Shown here: positions 48,976 to 56,223 of the stretch, piece by piece
Position numbering within the stretch: position 1 is the stretch's first letter
Layout: every line of letters starts with the position of its first letter
Source: Streptomyces sp. HUAS MG91
GTDB lineage: Bacteria > Actinomycetota > Actinomycetes > Streptomycetales > Streptomycetaceae
Direction of reading: 5' to 3'
DNA length: 64,000 nt
Assembly (NCBI RefSeq): GCF_040529335.1
Contig: NZ_CP159534.1
Location: 1,860,001 to 1,924,000 of the forward strand
Translations under genes and position numbers: made by a program
Notes under the pieces: model-generated
Database searches by the model: none
Told to the model about the DNA's origin: nothing
Seen by the model: the letters and a program-made list of their open reading frames with translations, nothing else

Positions 48976-49410
48976 TCACATGACGATCGCCGTGGCCCCT
49001 TCGATGTCGACGACGTCGACCTGGCGGCCGGGTTCGAACTCGGCGTCGCTGTCGAGCGCGCGGGCCGACCAGATCTCACCGCCGAGCTTGATCCGTCCAC
49101 CGTCGCTGCCGTCGACGCGCTCGACGACCACCGCCTGTTTGCCCTTCAAGGCGTCCACGCCGCTGGCGAGTTCGGGTTGCTGGGCGCGGTGACGTGCGGC
49201 GACGGGACGTACGACGGCGATGAGCGCGCACGAGACGACGGCGAAGACCACGACCTGGAGCACGACACCGCCGCCCAGGCCTGCCGTCACGGCGCCGGCC
49301 ACGGCGCCCACGGACAGCATGCCGAATTCGGGCATGGCGGTGAGAACGAGCGGGATACCCAGTGCGGCGGCTGCGATCAGCCACCACACCCATGCCTCGA
49401 TGTCTGCCAC
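48976..49410 (-). CDS. NfeD-like membrane protein
   Basis: A 144-residue protein with two to three hydrophobic helices (WWLIAAAALGIPLVLTA, VAGAVTAGLGGGVVLQVVVFAVV) and a C-terminal OB-fold-like beta domain (LKGKQAVVVERVDGSDGGRIKLGGEIW). This is the short NfeD form without the serine protease. It precedes the SPFH gene and probably anchors it. Start ATG at 49410 fits the first helix; 70 bp separate it from the ABC ATPase. Confidence 0.88.
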   Translation of the reverse strand: MADIEAWVWWLIAAAALGIPLVLTAMPEFGMLSVGAVAGAVTAGLGGGVVLQVVVFAVVSCALIAVVRPVAARHRAQQPELASGVDALKGKQAVVVERVDGSDGGRIKLGGEIWSARALDSDAEFEPGRQVDVVDIEGATAIVM

Positions 49411-49480
49411 ATGGTCATGGTAGATCCGCCGATGGCCGTGCGGACAGGGGACGTCCGGCCCGCACGGGGCGGCGACGCGG

Positions 49481-50278
49481 TCAGCCGAGGGGCAGGCCGG
49501 TGGCGGTCCAGCGGTCGTTCTTCTGCTCGACGACCAGCGGGAGGCCGAAGCACTTGGAGAGATTGCGGGAGGTGAGCTCCAGCTCCAGCGGGCCCGCGGC
49601 GAGGACCTTGCCCTGGCGGATCATCAGGACGTGGGTGAAGCCGGGGGCGATCTCCTCGACGTGGTGCGTCACCATGATCATCGAGGGGGCGATGGGGTCG
49701 CGCGCGAGGCGGCCGAGGCGGCGGACCAGGTCCTCGCGGCCGCCGAGGTCGAGCCCCGCGGCGGGCTCGTCCAGGAGCAGCAGCTCGGGGTCGGTCATCA
49801 GGGCGCGGGCGATCAGGGTGCGCTTGCGCTCGCCCTCGGAGAGGGTGCCGAACTTGCGGTCCAGGTAGTCGCTCATGCCGAGGCGGTCGAGGAAGGCGCG
49901 GGCGCGCTGCTCGTCGATGTCCTCGTACTCCTCCTGCCAGCCGGCGGTCATGCCGTACGCGGCCGTCAGGACGGTCTGCAGGACCGTCTGGCGCTTGGGG
50001 AGCTTCTCGGCGAGGCCCATGCCGGCGACGCCGATGCGCGGGCGCAGCTCGAAGACGTCCGTGCCGGGCTTGCCGAGGGTCTCGCCGAGGATGGTGGCGG
50101 TGCCCTTGCTCGGGTAGAGGTAGCTCGACGCGACGTTCAGGAGCGTGGTCTTGCCCGCGCCGTTCGGCCCGAGGATGACCCAGCGCTCCCCCTCCTTCAC
50201 CGACCAGGAGACCTGGTCCACCAGAGCCCGGCCCTCGCGGACCACGGATACGTCCTCCAGCTCCAGTACATCGCTCAT
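49481..50278 (-). CDS. ABC transporter ATP-binding protein without a visible permease
   Basis: A 265-residue ABC ATPase with Walker A LGPNGAGKTT, a variant signature LSEGERKR (S-E in place of S-G-G-Q), Walker B LLLLDEPAAGLD and a switch His in VTHHVEEI. No permease is encoded beside it, so its partner is unknown; the divergent neighbour at 50454 is not a membrane protein. ATG 50278 was chosen; ATG 50296 gives seven more residues and has no better ribosome site. Confidence 0.85.
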   Translation of the reverse strand: MSDVLELEDVSVVREGRALVDQVSWSVKEGERWVILGPNGAGKTTLLNVASSYLYPSKGTATILGETLGKPGTDVFELRPRIGVAGMGLAEKLPKRQTVLQTVLTAAYGMTAGWQEEYEDIDEQRARAFLDRLGMSDYLDRKFGTLSEGERKRTLIARALMTDPELLLLDEPAAGLDLGGREDLVRRLGRLARDPIAPSMIMVTHHVEEIAPGFTHVLMIRQGKVLAAGPLELELTSRNLSKCFGLPLVVEQKNDRWTATGLPLG

Positions 50279-50453
50279 GAGCGCGTTGTCTCCCATTGCA
50301 GTCTCGGCTGTCTCGTGCGTCCGCGGACGGTTCGGCTGGTTCGCCACTGGACGCAGCCCCCAGATAAACCTACGCCACTGGTGCGACAGTCCTTTCCCGC
50401 GGCTGCGGTTTTGGCGTCCCGGAGGGCATCCCGGGGCTTCTAAGGTGGTGCGC

Positions 50454-51236
50454 ATGTTGTCGGAACCACGCTCTGGGCGCCTGGCGTCCTGGGGAAATGC
50501 CCTGTTGGGCGGATTTGTCGGACCTGATGACGCGGCGCTCGCCATTGTGGGCGAGGACGCGGTGCACCGGGTGGAGGGGATTCCCGGGGAGGCCGGTCCC
50601 GTCGGGCTGACGCTGGCCCTGGGGCGGCTGCGCGCGCTCGGGGCGACCGGGCTGCGGGTGGCACTGCCCGCTCCGGGGCATCCGCTGGGGCTGAGCGGGC
50701 CGCCCGAGTTCAACGCGCGGGCGCTGGAGGCCGAGGAGGCCGTCGTCTGCCAGGGGGCCGCGCTGGGGCTCGTACCGGAGGTGTACGAGGCCGGGCCCGA
50801 CGGTGATGTGCACGTCGAGGTGGTGTGGCACTGCCTGCCCGTGCGGGAGGCGCCGCCGGCCGACGTGCCGTCCCTGGGCGAGGCGGAGCGGGAGCTGGCG
50901 GAGGCCCTGCGGGAGGCGACCGAGGTGCTCACGCGGCTCGACGTGGCCGGGTCGGGTCCGGTGGCCGAGGCGGCCGTGGACGCGTACCGGGCGCGGGCCG
51001 AGCGGGGGCGTGAGGTGCTCGCTCCCGGGTATCCGCCGCGGGCCGTGCGGGTGCTGGAGCTGGCGCAGCGGGTCGGGCTGCTGATCTCCGTGGCGTACGG
51101 GAGCGGGCACGGCGGGGCCGTGAGCGCCTCCGAGATGGGGGCGCGGGCGGTGGCGCTGCGGCCGGTCGAGCGGACGGCCCGACGGGCCCAGGTGGCCGCC
51201 TACAACGCGTTCGTGGAGGAGCGGGAGCGGGGCTGA
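50454..51236 (+). CDS. Conserved actinobacterial protein of unknown function
   Basis: A 260-residue protein, acidic and Ala/Glu-rich with no membrane segment or signal peptide. It has a beta-rich N-terminal half (GFVGPDDAALAIVGEDAVHRVEG) and a helical C-terminal half (RARAERGREVLAPGYPPRAVRVLELAQRVG). I do not recognise a domain. AAGGTGG lies close to the ATG at 50454. It is divergent from the ABC ATPase and ends 25 bp before a 19-bp perfect hairpin. Confidence 0.75.
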   Translation: MLSEPRSGRLASWGNALLGGFVGPDDAALAIVGEDAVHRVEGIPGEAGPVGLTLALGRLRALGATGLRVALPAPGHPLGLSGPPEFNARALEAEEAVVCQGAALGLVPEVYEAGPDGDVHVEVVWHCLPVREAPPADVPSLGEAERELAEALREATEVLTRLDVAGSGPVAEAAVDAYRARAERGREVLAPGYPPRAVRVLELAQRVGLLISVAYGSGHGGAVSASEMGARAVALRPVERTARRAQVAAYNAFVEERERG

Positions 51237-51260
51237 GCGTCCCCGGTTCTCGTGGAAACG

Positions 51261-51299
51261 GGCGAGGCCCCCGCGGACCGGGTCCGCGGGGGCCTCGCC
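51261..51299. terminator. 19-bp perfect hairpin between convergent genes
   Basis: 51261-51279 is exactly complementary to 51281-51299 with one central base; at least 18 pairs form with a small loop. It lies between the plus-strand gene ending at 51236 and the minus-strand chaplin gene ending at 51320, so it can act as a bidirectional terminator without a U-tract. Confidence 0.85.
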
Positions 51300-51319
51300 G
51301 TGCCTGCTGGGCGCGAGCG

Positions 51320-51559
51320 TCAGACGTTCGACGCGACGTTGCCGAAGGCGGGGTTCAGGACGCCGATGACGTTGGCCGAGAGGCCGGAGACGTTCACCGG
51401 GACGTGGACCGGGACCTCGGCGTGGTTGCCGGAGGCGACGCCCGGGGACATGGTGGCCGCGCCCTCGGCGTTCGCGTCGGCGAAAGCCGCTCCGGCGGAC
51501 GCGCCCGAAGCGATACCGGCGACGGCGACGGCCACGGCGGCCTTCTTGGCGATGCTCAT
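51320..51559 (-). CDS. Short chaplin, ChpE-like
   Basis: A 79-residue secreted amyloid-forming surface protein of the chaplin family, which coats aerial hyphae and spores with the rodlins. A signal peptide covers residues 1 to about 28 (KKAAVAVAVAGIASGASAGAAFA). The chaplin domain follows: MSPGVASGNHAEVPVHVPVNVS, then ANVIGVLNPAFGN. The two cysteines of typical short chaplins are absent, as in ChpE of S. coelicolor. GGAGG lies ten bases before the ATG at 51559. The start is well supported. Codon use and GC match the neighbours. Confidence 0.88.
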   Translation of the reverse strand: MSIAKKAAVAVAVAGIASGASAGAAFADANAEGAATMSPGVASGNHAEVPVHVPVNVSGLSANVIGVLNPAFGNVASNV

Positions 51560-51727
51560 GAGAAAAGTTCCTCCAGATGTACGGTTCGCCCCCGAACCGC
51601 GAGGGCGCACGCTGCGAAACGCGTGGGCCGCACGGATGACACGGGGCGGGACCGCGATGCGCCCGATCTGGTCAATAAGCTGACGATGGGATCAACGCAC
51701 CGATGCCGAGTGGCGCGGGGCGCCGTG

Positions 51728-51973
51728 TCAGTGGTTGACGCCGTGGTTGCCGAAGACCGGGTTCAGGACGCCGATGACGTTCACGGTGTTGCCCACGACG
51801 TTGACCGGGACGTCGATCGGGGCCTGGATCACGTTGCCCGAGACGACGCCCGGGGACTTCACGGCCTTGCCGCAGGCGTGCGCGCCGTCCGTGGCGGAGG
51901 CGAGGCCGGAACCGGCGGCGACGAGCCCGCCGGCGACGAGGGTGACAGCCGCGGCCTTCTTCAGGTTCTTCAC
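51728..51973 (-). CDS. Second short chaplin, single-cysteine variant
   Basis: An 81-residue chaplin upstream of the first, 168 bp away. Signal peptide about 1-27 (KKAAAVTLVAGGLVAAGSGLASA), then AHACGKAVKSPGVVSGNVIQ and the chaplin core VPVNVVGNTVNVIGVLNPVFGN. The cysteine positions inside the core are Val/Gly; one Cys precedes the domain. GAGGAG lies six bases before the GTG at 51973. Two such chaplins in a row may be cotranscribed. Whether this copy assembles into fibres like canonical chaplins is not certain. Confidence 0.85.
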   Translation of the reverse strand: MKNLKKAAAVTLVAGGLVAAGSGLASATDGAHACGKAVKSPGVVSGNVIQAPIDVPVNVVGNTVNVIGVLNPVFGNHGVNH

Positions 51974-52156
51974 TTCTAGCTCCTCATTGCGATCACCGCG
52001 GCCAGCCGCCGCGGCACGCTCAGAGAACGCGCCGGGGGCACGCGAGGATGCGCCATTCGAATGACATCCACACGACGGTATGAATCTCATACCGGAGGGG
52101 AACCGTCGGCCTTGTGAAGCGTTCCGCCGTCCGGTAGTGCGCCGGGGCGCGCGCCG

Positions 52157-52798
52157 TCAGCCCGCCGCTCCGTGGCGTACGGCCCAGAGCGCGGCCTGGG
52201 TGCGGTCCGCGAGGTCGAGTTTCATGAGGATGTTCGACACGTGGGTCTTGACGGTCTTCTCGGAGAGGATCAGGGCGCGGGCGATCTCCCGGTTCGAGCG
52301 GCCGTCGGCGATCAGGCCGAGCACCTCCCGCTCCCGCTCGGTGAGGGAACCGCCTCTGCCCTGCCCGCCGGTGGTCTCCTCCTGGGAGAGCAGGGCGCCC
52401 GCCACCTCCGGCTGGAGCAGGATGTGGCCCGCGTGGACGGAGCGGATGGCGCCGGCCAGGGCGTCGGGATCCACGTCCTTGTACACGTAACCGGCGGCTC
52501 CGGCGCGCAGCGCGGGGATCACCGTGCGCTGCTCGGTGAAGCTGGTGACGATCAGGACCTTGGCCGGGTTGGCCAGTTCGCGCAGTGTGCGCAGGGCCTC
52601 GACGCCGTCCATGCCGGGCATCTTGACGTCCATGAGCACGACGTCGGGCCGGAGCTCCTCGGCGCGGGCGACTCCCTCCGCGCCGTCGGCCGCCTCGCCG
52701 ACGACCTCGATGTCGTCCTGGACCTCCAGGAACGTGCGCAGGCCGCGGCGGACGACCTGGTGGTCGTCGACCAGCAGGACCTTGATCGCGTCAGCCAC
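52157..52798 (-). CDS. LuxR/NarL-type response regulator
   Basis: A 213-residue regulator: receiver domain with acidic pocket D11-D12 and phosphoacceptor D57 in VVLMDVKMPG, then a C-terminal LuxR HTH (SLTEREREVLGLIADGRS, recognition helix EKTVKTHVSNILMKL). The helix keeps two of the three base-contacting residues of DosR (Lys, Lys; Asn is Thr). The GTG at 52798 overlaps the kinase gene by eight bases, so the pair is coupled. A perfect DosR-type box lies at 55978. Confidence 0.93.
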   Translation of the reverse strand: MADAIKVLLVDDHQVVRRGLRTFLEVQDDIEVVGEAADGAEGVARAEELRPDVVLMDVKMPGMDGVEALRTLRELANPAKVLIVTSFTEQRTVIPALRAGAAGYVYKDVDPDALAGAIRSVHAGHILLQPEVAGALLSQEETTGGQGRGGSLTEREREVLGLIADGRSNREIARALILSEKTVKTHVSNILMKLDLADRTQAALWAVRHGAAG

Positions 52799-53936
52799 CG
52801 GGGACCTCCATCTCGACCGTGGTGCCCTTGCCGGGCTCCGATTCCACTGTGAGGCTGCCGCCGGCTCCGCTCGCCCGGTCCCGCATGGAGACCAGGCCCA
52901 GATGGCGTCCGGCGCGGCGGATCCCCTGCGGGTCGAAGCCCGAGCCGTCGTCGGTGACGCGGAGCACCGCGCCCGCGCCGCGCTTGTGGAGGGTCACCTC
53001 GACGCGCTCGGCCCCCGAGTGGCGCAGGGCGTTGTGCAGCGCCTCCTGGGCGACGCGCAGCACGGCCTCCTCCTGGGCGGCGGGCAGGGCGCGGATGCCG
53101 CCGGTGGTGAAGGTGACGTGGGCGCCGTGGGCGCGGTCGAGGACCTGGATCTGGGTGCGGAGCGTGGCCACCAGGCCGTCCTCGTCGAGGGCGGCGGGGC
53201 GCAGCTCCACGACGGCCGCGCGCAGTTCGTCGGTGGCCTCCGCCGCCAGGTCCACGACGTGCCGCAGCTCTTCCTTGGCGCGGTCCGGGTCGCGGTCAAC
53301 GAGCTTGGCCGCGGCCTGTGCGGTCAGGCGGAGCGAGAAGAGCTTCTGGCTGACCGCGTCGTGCAGTTCGTGGGCGAGGCGGGAGCGCTCCTCGGCGATG
53401 GTGAGCTCGCGGCTGCGCTCGTACAGGCGGGCGTTGGTGAGGGCGATCGCGGCGTGCTGGGCGAGGATGCCGAGCAGTTCCTCGTCCTCCTGGGTGAAGC
53501 CGCAGCCGCCCTGGGGCTTCGGGCACTTCTTGTTCGCGAGGAACAGGGCGCCGATCGTCTCGTCGCCGTCCTTGACGGGCAGGCCGAGGAAGTCGGACAT
53601 GTCGGGGTGGGCGGCGGGCCAGCCCTCGAAGCGGGGGTCCTCGCGGACGTCGGCGAGGCGCTCGGTGCGGGCCTCGCGCAGCATCGCGGCGAGGATGCCG
53701 TGCTGGCGCGGCAGGGGGCCGATGGCCTTCCACTGCGCGTCGCTGACGCCGTCGACGACGAACTGGGCGAAGCCGCCGTGGTCGTCGGGCACGCCGAGCG
53801 CGGCGTACTCGGCGTCGAGCAGCTCGCGCGCCGAGGCGACGATCGTCTTGAGGACGTCGCGCACCTCGAGGTGCCTGCTCATGGCCAGGAGTGCGGCGCT
53901 CACCGCCCCGAGGCCAGTCCGTGGACCGTGACTCAT
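52791..53936 (-). CDS. GAF-domain histidine kinase, DevS-like
   Basis: A 381-residue soluble kinase. An N-terminal GAF domain (about 20-170) contains HPDMSDFLGLPVKDGDETIGALFLANKK, the pattern seen in DevS/DosT GAF domains, and a CPKPQGGCGF Cys-x6-Cys segment. The HisKA_3 domain follows with the phosphoacceptor in RLAHELHDAVSQKLF, then the ATPase with NALRHSG and DDGSGFD. No membrane segment is present, so it senses an internal signal, possibly redox, oxygen or a ligand. Regulator downstream. The kinase is divergent from the SDR operon by 190 bp. Confidence 0.92.
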   Translation of the reverse strand: MSHGPRTGLGAVSAALLAMSRHLEVRDVLKTIVASARELLDAEYAALGVPDDHGGFAQFVVDGVSDAQWKAIGPLPRQHGILAAMLREARTERLADVREDPRFEGWPAAHPDMSDFLGLPVKDGDETIGALFLANKKCPKPQGGCGFTQEDEELLGILAQHAAIALTNARLYERSRELTIAEERSRLAHELHDAVSQKLFSLRLTAQAAAKLVDRDPDRAKEELRHVVDLAAEATDELRAAVVELRPAALDEDGLVATLRTQIQVLDRAHGAHVTFTTGGIRALPAAQEEAVLRVAQEALHNALRHSGAERVEVTLHKRGAGAVLRVTDDGSGFDPQGIRRAGRHLGLVSMRDRASGAGGSLTVESEPGKGTTVEMEVPGG

Positions 53937-53959
53937 GTCCCAACCGTACCGGTGGGGTG

Positions 53960-54030
53960 TGACAGTCCGTATCGGACCGGTGGCGGCTTCCGCCTAGGGC
54001 CCTGGGCCTAGGGCGAAGGGCCCTGCGGCG
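53960..54030. promoter_or_regulatory. Palindrome-rich divergent promoter region
   Basis: Between the kinase gene and the SDR operon lies GTCCG-TAT-CGGAC (53965-53977), followed by several AGGGCCC/CCTAGGGC repeats from 53992 to 54025. They are self-complementary in several registers. This fits operator sites for both divergent units. No start site is certain. Confidence 0.45.
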
Positions 54031-54126
54031 TCGCGACCCGCGCCGGAGGTGCCTGGTCCCCCGCCGTTCCTACGTTGAAGGCGTTGCAGGCAGGAGCGGG
54101 AACGCCGGAGCAAGGGGACGATTGTC

Positions 54127-54825
54127 ATGGCAGTAGCGATCATCACGGGTGCGTCGCGGGGGTTCGGCCGGGCGTTGGCGACCGTGCTGGCCGAGCGGGG
54201 CTGGGATCTCGTCCTGGACGCGCGGAACGCGGGGCCGCTGGAGGAGACCGCGGCGCGGCTCGCGGAGCACGGCGGGAAGGTGCGGGCCGTGCCGGGCGAC
54301 GTGACGGACGGCGGGCACCGGGCGGGTCTGGTCGCGGCGGCCCGGGAGCTGGGCGGGCTCGATCTGCTGGTGAACAACGCGGGCGTGCTGGGGGTGGAGC
54401 CGCTGGTGACGCTGGAGGAGCTGCCGGCCGACGCGTTCCGCCGGGTGCTGGAGGTGAATGCGGTGGCGCCGCTGGCGCTGGTCCAGGAGGCGCTGCCGCT
54501 GCTGCGGCGCGCGCCGGCCGGTGCCGTCGTGAACCTGACGTCGGACGCGGCCACGGAGGCGTACCGCACCTGGGGCGGCTACGGGGCGACGAAGGCGGCG
54601 CTCGACCAGGTGTCGGCGGTCCTCGCGGTGGAGGAGCCGGGGCTGCGGGTCTGGGCGGTCGATCCGGGCGGGATGCGTACGGACATGCTGGCGGCGGCCG
54701 AGCCGGACGAGGATCTCAGCGAGGTGCCGCGGCCCGAGGACGTGGTGCCCGCCTTCGTACGGCTGCTCGACGAGCGGCCCGCCAGCGGCCGGTACGCGGC
54801 GTCCGCTCTGCTGGAGGTGCGATGA
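54127..54825 (+). CDS. Short-chain dehydrogenase/reductase
   Basis: A 232-residue classical SDR: nucleotide motif TGASRGFG (8-15), NNAGVLG, catalytic YGATK (Tyr-x3-Lys) with the expected upstream Ser in VNLTSDAATEAY. Substrate unknown. AAGGGG lies nine bases before the ATG. It overlaps the QueA-like gene by four bases (ATGA), which makes the two one operon and suggests a joint, unidentified role. Confidence 0.9.
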   Translation: MAVAIITGASRGFGRALATVLAERGWDLVLDARNAGPLEETAARLAEHGGKVRAVPGDVTDGGHRAGLVAAARELGGLDLLVNNAGVLGVEPLVTLEELPADAFRRVLEVNAVAPLALVQEALPLLRRAPAGAVVNLTSDAATEAYRTWGGYGATKAALDQVSAVLAVEEPGLRVWAVDPGGMRTDMLAAAEPDEDLSEVPRPEDVVPAFVRLLDERPASGRYAASALLEVR

Positions 54826-55904
54826 CGCTCGCGCTGCGGGTCCCGGAAGAACTGCTGGCGCGGGTCCCGGCCGAGCAGCGGGGGCCCGGCCGGGACAGAT
54901 CGTCGGTGCGGATGCTGGTGTCGCGCGGGACGGCGGTGGCCCATCACCGCTTCACGGAACTGCCCGAGGTCCTGCGCGCCGGGGATCTGCTCGTCGTCAA
55001 CACCTCCCCCACCTTGGCGGCCGCCGTGGACGGAACGGTCGGGCACGCGCGCGTGGTCGTGCATTTCTCGACGCGGGGCGACGGCGGGCGCTGGGCGGTC
55101 GAGCTGCGGGAGCCGGACGGGCGGGGCACCACGCGCCCGCGCGCGGGCGGGTCGGAAGGGGCGGTCGTGACGCTCCCCGACGGTGTGCGCCTGGTGTACG
55201 AGGAGCCGGTCGCGGCGGGCAGCGAGCGGCTGTGGTGGGTGCGGGCGAGCGGGGACGTGCCGGCGCTGCTGCGGGCGCACGGGCGGCCGATCCGCTATTC
55301 CTACACGGAGCGGGACCAGCCGCTGTCGGTGTACCAGACCGTGTTCGCGCTGCCCTACGCGGACGGGGCGGGCAGTGCCGAGATGCCGAGTGCGGCGCGG
55401 CCGTTCACGGATCGTGTGGTGGCGCGGCTGGTGAGCCGGGGCGTGGAGTTCGCGCCGATCACGCTGCACACGGGGGTGGCGTCGGCGGAGTCGCACGAGC
55501 CGCCCTACGGCGAGCGGTTCGAGGTGCCCGAGGCGTCGGCCCGGCTGATCAACGCCGCGCGGGCCGGGGGTGGCCGGGTCGTGGCGGTGGGGACCACCGC
55601 GGTGCGCGCCGTCGAGTCGGCCGTCGGCGGCGACGGGGTGGTGCGGGCGGCGCGAGGCTGGACGGAGCTGGTGGTGACGCCGGAGCGCGGGGTGCGGGTG
55701 GTGGACGGGCTGCTGACCGGGCTGCACGAGCCGGAGGCGTCCCATCTGCTGATGCTGCAGGCGATCGCGGGGCGGGAGGCGGTGAGCCGTACGTACGAGG
55801 AGGCGCTGGCGGGGCTCTACCTGTGGCACGAGTTCGGGGACGTGCACCTCATCCTTCCGGAGGAGAGGCCTCACCCTTCGCATTGCAGCAGCAACTTTGC
55901 GTGA
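54822..55904 (+). CDS. QueA-like S-adenosylmethionine:tRNA ribosyltransferase-isomerase
   Basis: A 360-residue protein homologous to QueA, which transfers the ribosyl part of SAM to 7-aminomethyl-deazaguanine in tRNA to make epoxyqueuosine. Family landmarks: LRAGDLLVVNTSPTL, VEFAPITLHTGVASAESH, PYGERFEVPEASARLINAARAGGGRVVAVGTTAVRAVES and the C-terminal HLLMLQAIAG with LYLWHEFGDVHLIL. No tgt or other queuosine gene is in the window, and the SDR partner is not part of that pathway. Either queuosine genes lie elsewhere or the enzyme modifies something else; see findings. Confidence 0.87.
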   Translation: MTLALRVPEELLARVPAEQRGPGRDRSSVRMLVSRGTAVAHHRFTELPEVLRAGDLLVVNTSPTLAAAVDGTVGHARVVVHFSTRGDGGRWAVELREPDGRGTTRPRAGGSEGAVVTLPDGVRLVYEEPVAAGSERLWWVRASGDVPALLRAHGRPIRYSYTERDQPLSVYQTVFALPYADGAGSAEMPSAARPFTDRVVARLVSRGVEFAPITLHTGVASAESHEPPYGERFEVPEASARLINAARAGGGRVVAVGTTAVRAVESAVGGDGVVRAARGWTELVVTPERGVRVVDGLLTGLHEPEASHLLMLQAIAGREAVSRTYEEALAGLYLWHEFGDVHLILPEERPHPSHCSSNFA

Positions 55905-55977
55905 AACGGCAACCCTCCGGATGTGACCCCGCACATAGGGCACAGGTCACGTACGAAGGTCTTTAGTGGAACGGCAT

Positions 55978-55991
55978 GGGACTTAAGTCCC
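55978..55991. promoter_or_regulatory. DosR/DevR-type palindrome
   Basis: GGGACTTAAGTCCC is a perfect 14-bp palindrome and matches all positions of the core of the mycobacterial DosR consensus (GGGACTWWAGTCCC). It is 74 bp after the QueA-like stop and 233 bp before the transglycosylase start, in a window that encodes a DevS-like kinase and its regulator. Confidence 0.6.
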
Positions 55992-56008
55992 GAGGCCACG
56001 CGGGGGCT

Positions 56009-56042
56009 GGGGGTCGGGAGCGGCCTCCCGGCCCCCGTTTTC
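56009..56042 (+). terminator. Terminator-like hairpin after the QueA-like gene
   Basis: 56009-56020 pairs with 56025-56036 (12 pairs, one wobble) with a 4-base loop and is followed by GTTTTCC. It would end the SDR-queA transcript or act as a controllable terminator within the larger structure. Confidence 0.75.
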
Positions 56043-56126
56043 CGTGCCCGGTCCACTACCCGTCTTCGTACGTCACACCTTTGCCACGGTTTTTTGCGGC
56101 CGCTAAGAATGGCCACCGTCGCTCAG

Positions 56127-56150
56127 CGCCGCGGGGTTGTACCCGCGGCG
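56127..56150 (+). promoter_or_regulatory. Second hairpin in the leader of the transglycosylase gene
   Basis: CGCCGCGGG (56127-56135) pairs exactly with CCCGCGGCG (56142-56150), loop of six. It lies 74 bp before the start codon; it could be part of the leader RNA. Confidence 0.45.
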
Positions 56151-56223
56151 TTCGTGTCCCAAACACGGCGTCCGTGTCCCGGACCGGTGGGCGACGTCCG
56201 TTCTTCGAGAGGTCCCCGTCTCC

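Larger units (their letters stand above)
55945..56078 (+). ncRNA. Long imperfect hairpin, candidate structured RNA
   Basis: ACGTACGAAG (55949-55958) pairs with CTTCGTACGT (56064-56073), extendable by GGT outward. After a 5/5 internal loop, 55964-55980 pairs with 56041-56058 in about 15 pairs with one mismatch, one bulge and two wobbles. The apical part holds the palindrome 55978-55991 and the stem 56009-56036. The matching of both strands over 130 bp makes it a strong candidate for a regulatory RNA or a cruciform. Its class is unknown; it does not match any riboswitch I know. Confidence 0.55.
55905..56223 (+). other. Structured intergenic region before the lytic transglycosylase gene
   Basis: No gene is supported here. 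From 55945 to 56078 it can fold into one long imperfect hairpin, carrying a perfect 14-bp palindrome and a 12-bp terminator-like stem, and a further 9-bp stem lies at 56127-56150. These are listed separately. Confidence 0.8.

Noticed and set aside
55905..56223. c-di-AMP (ydaO) riboswitch before the transglycosylase gene
   Set aside because: The motif's conserved purine-rich internal loops and two-lobed symmetric fold are not present; the region folds as a single long hairpin instead.
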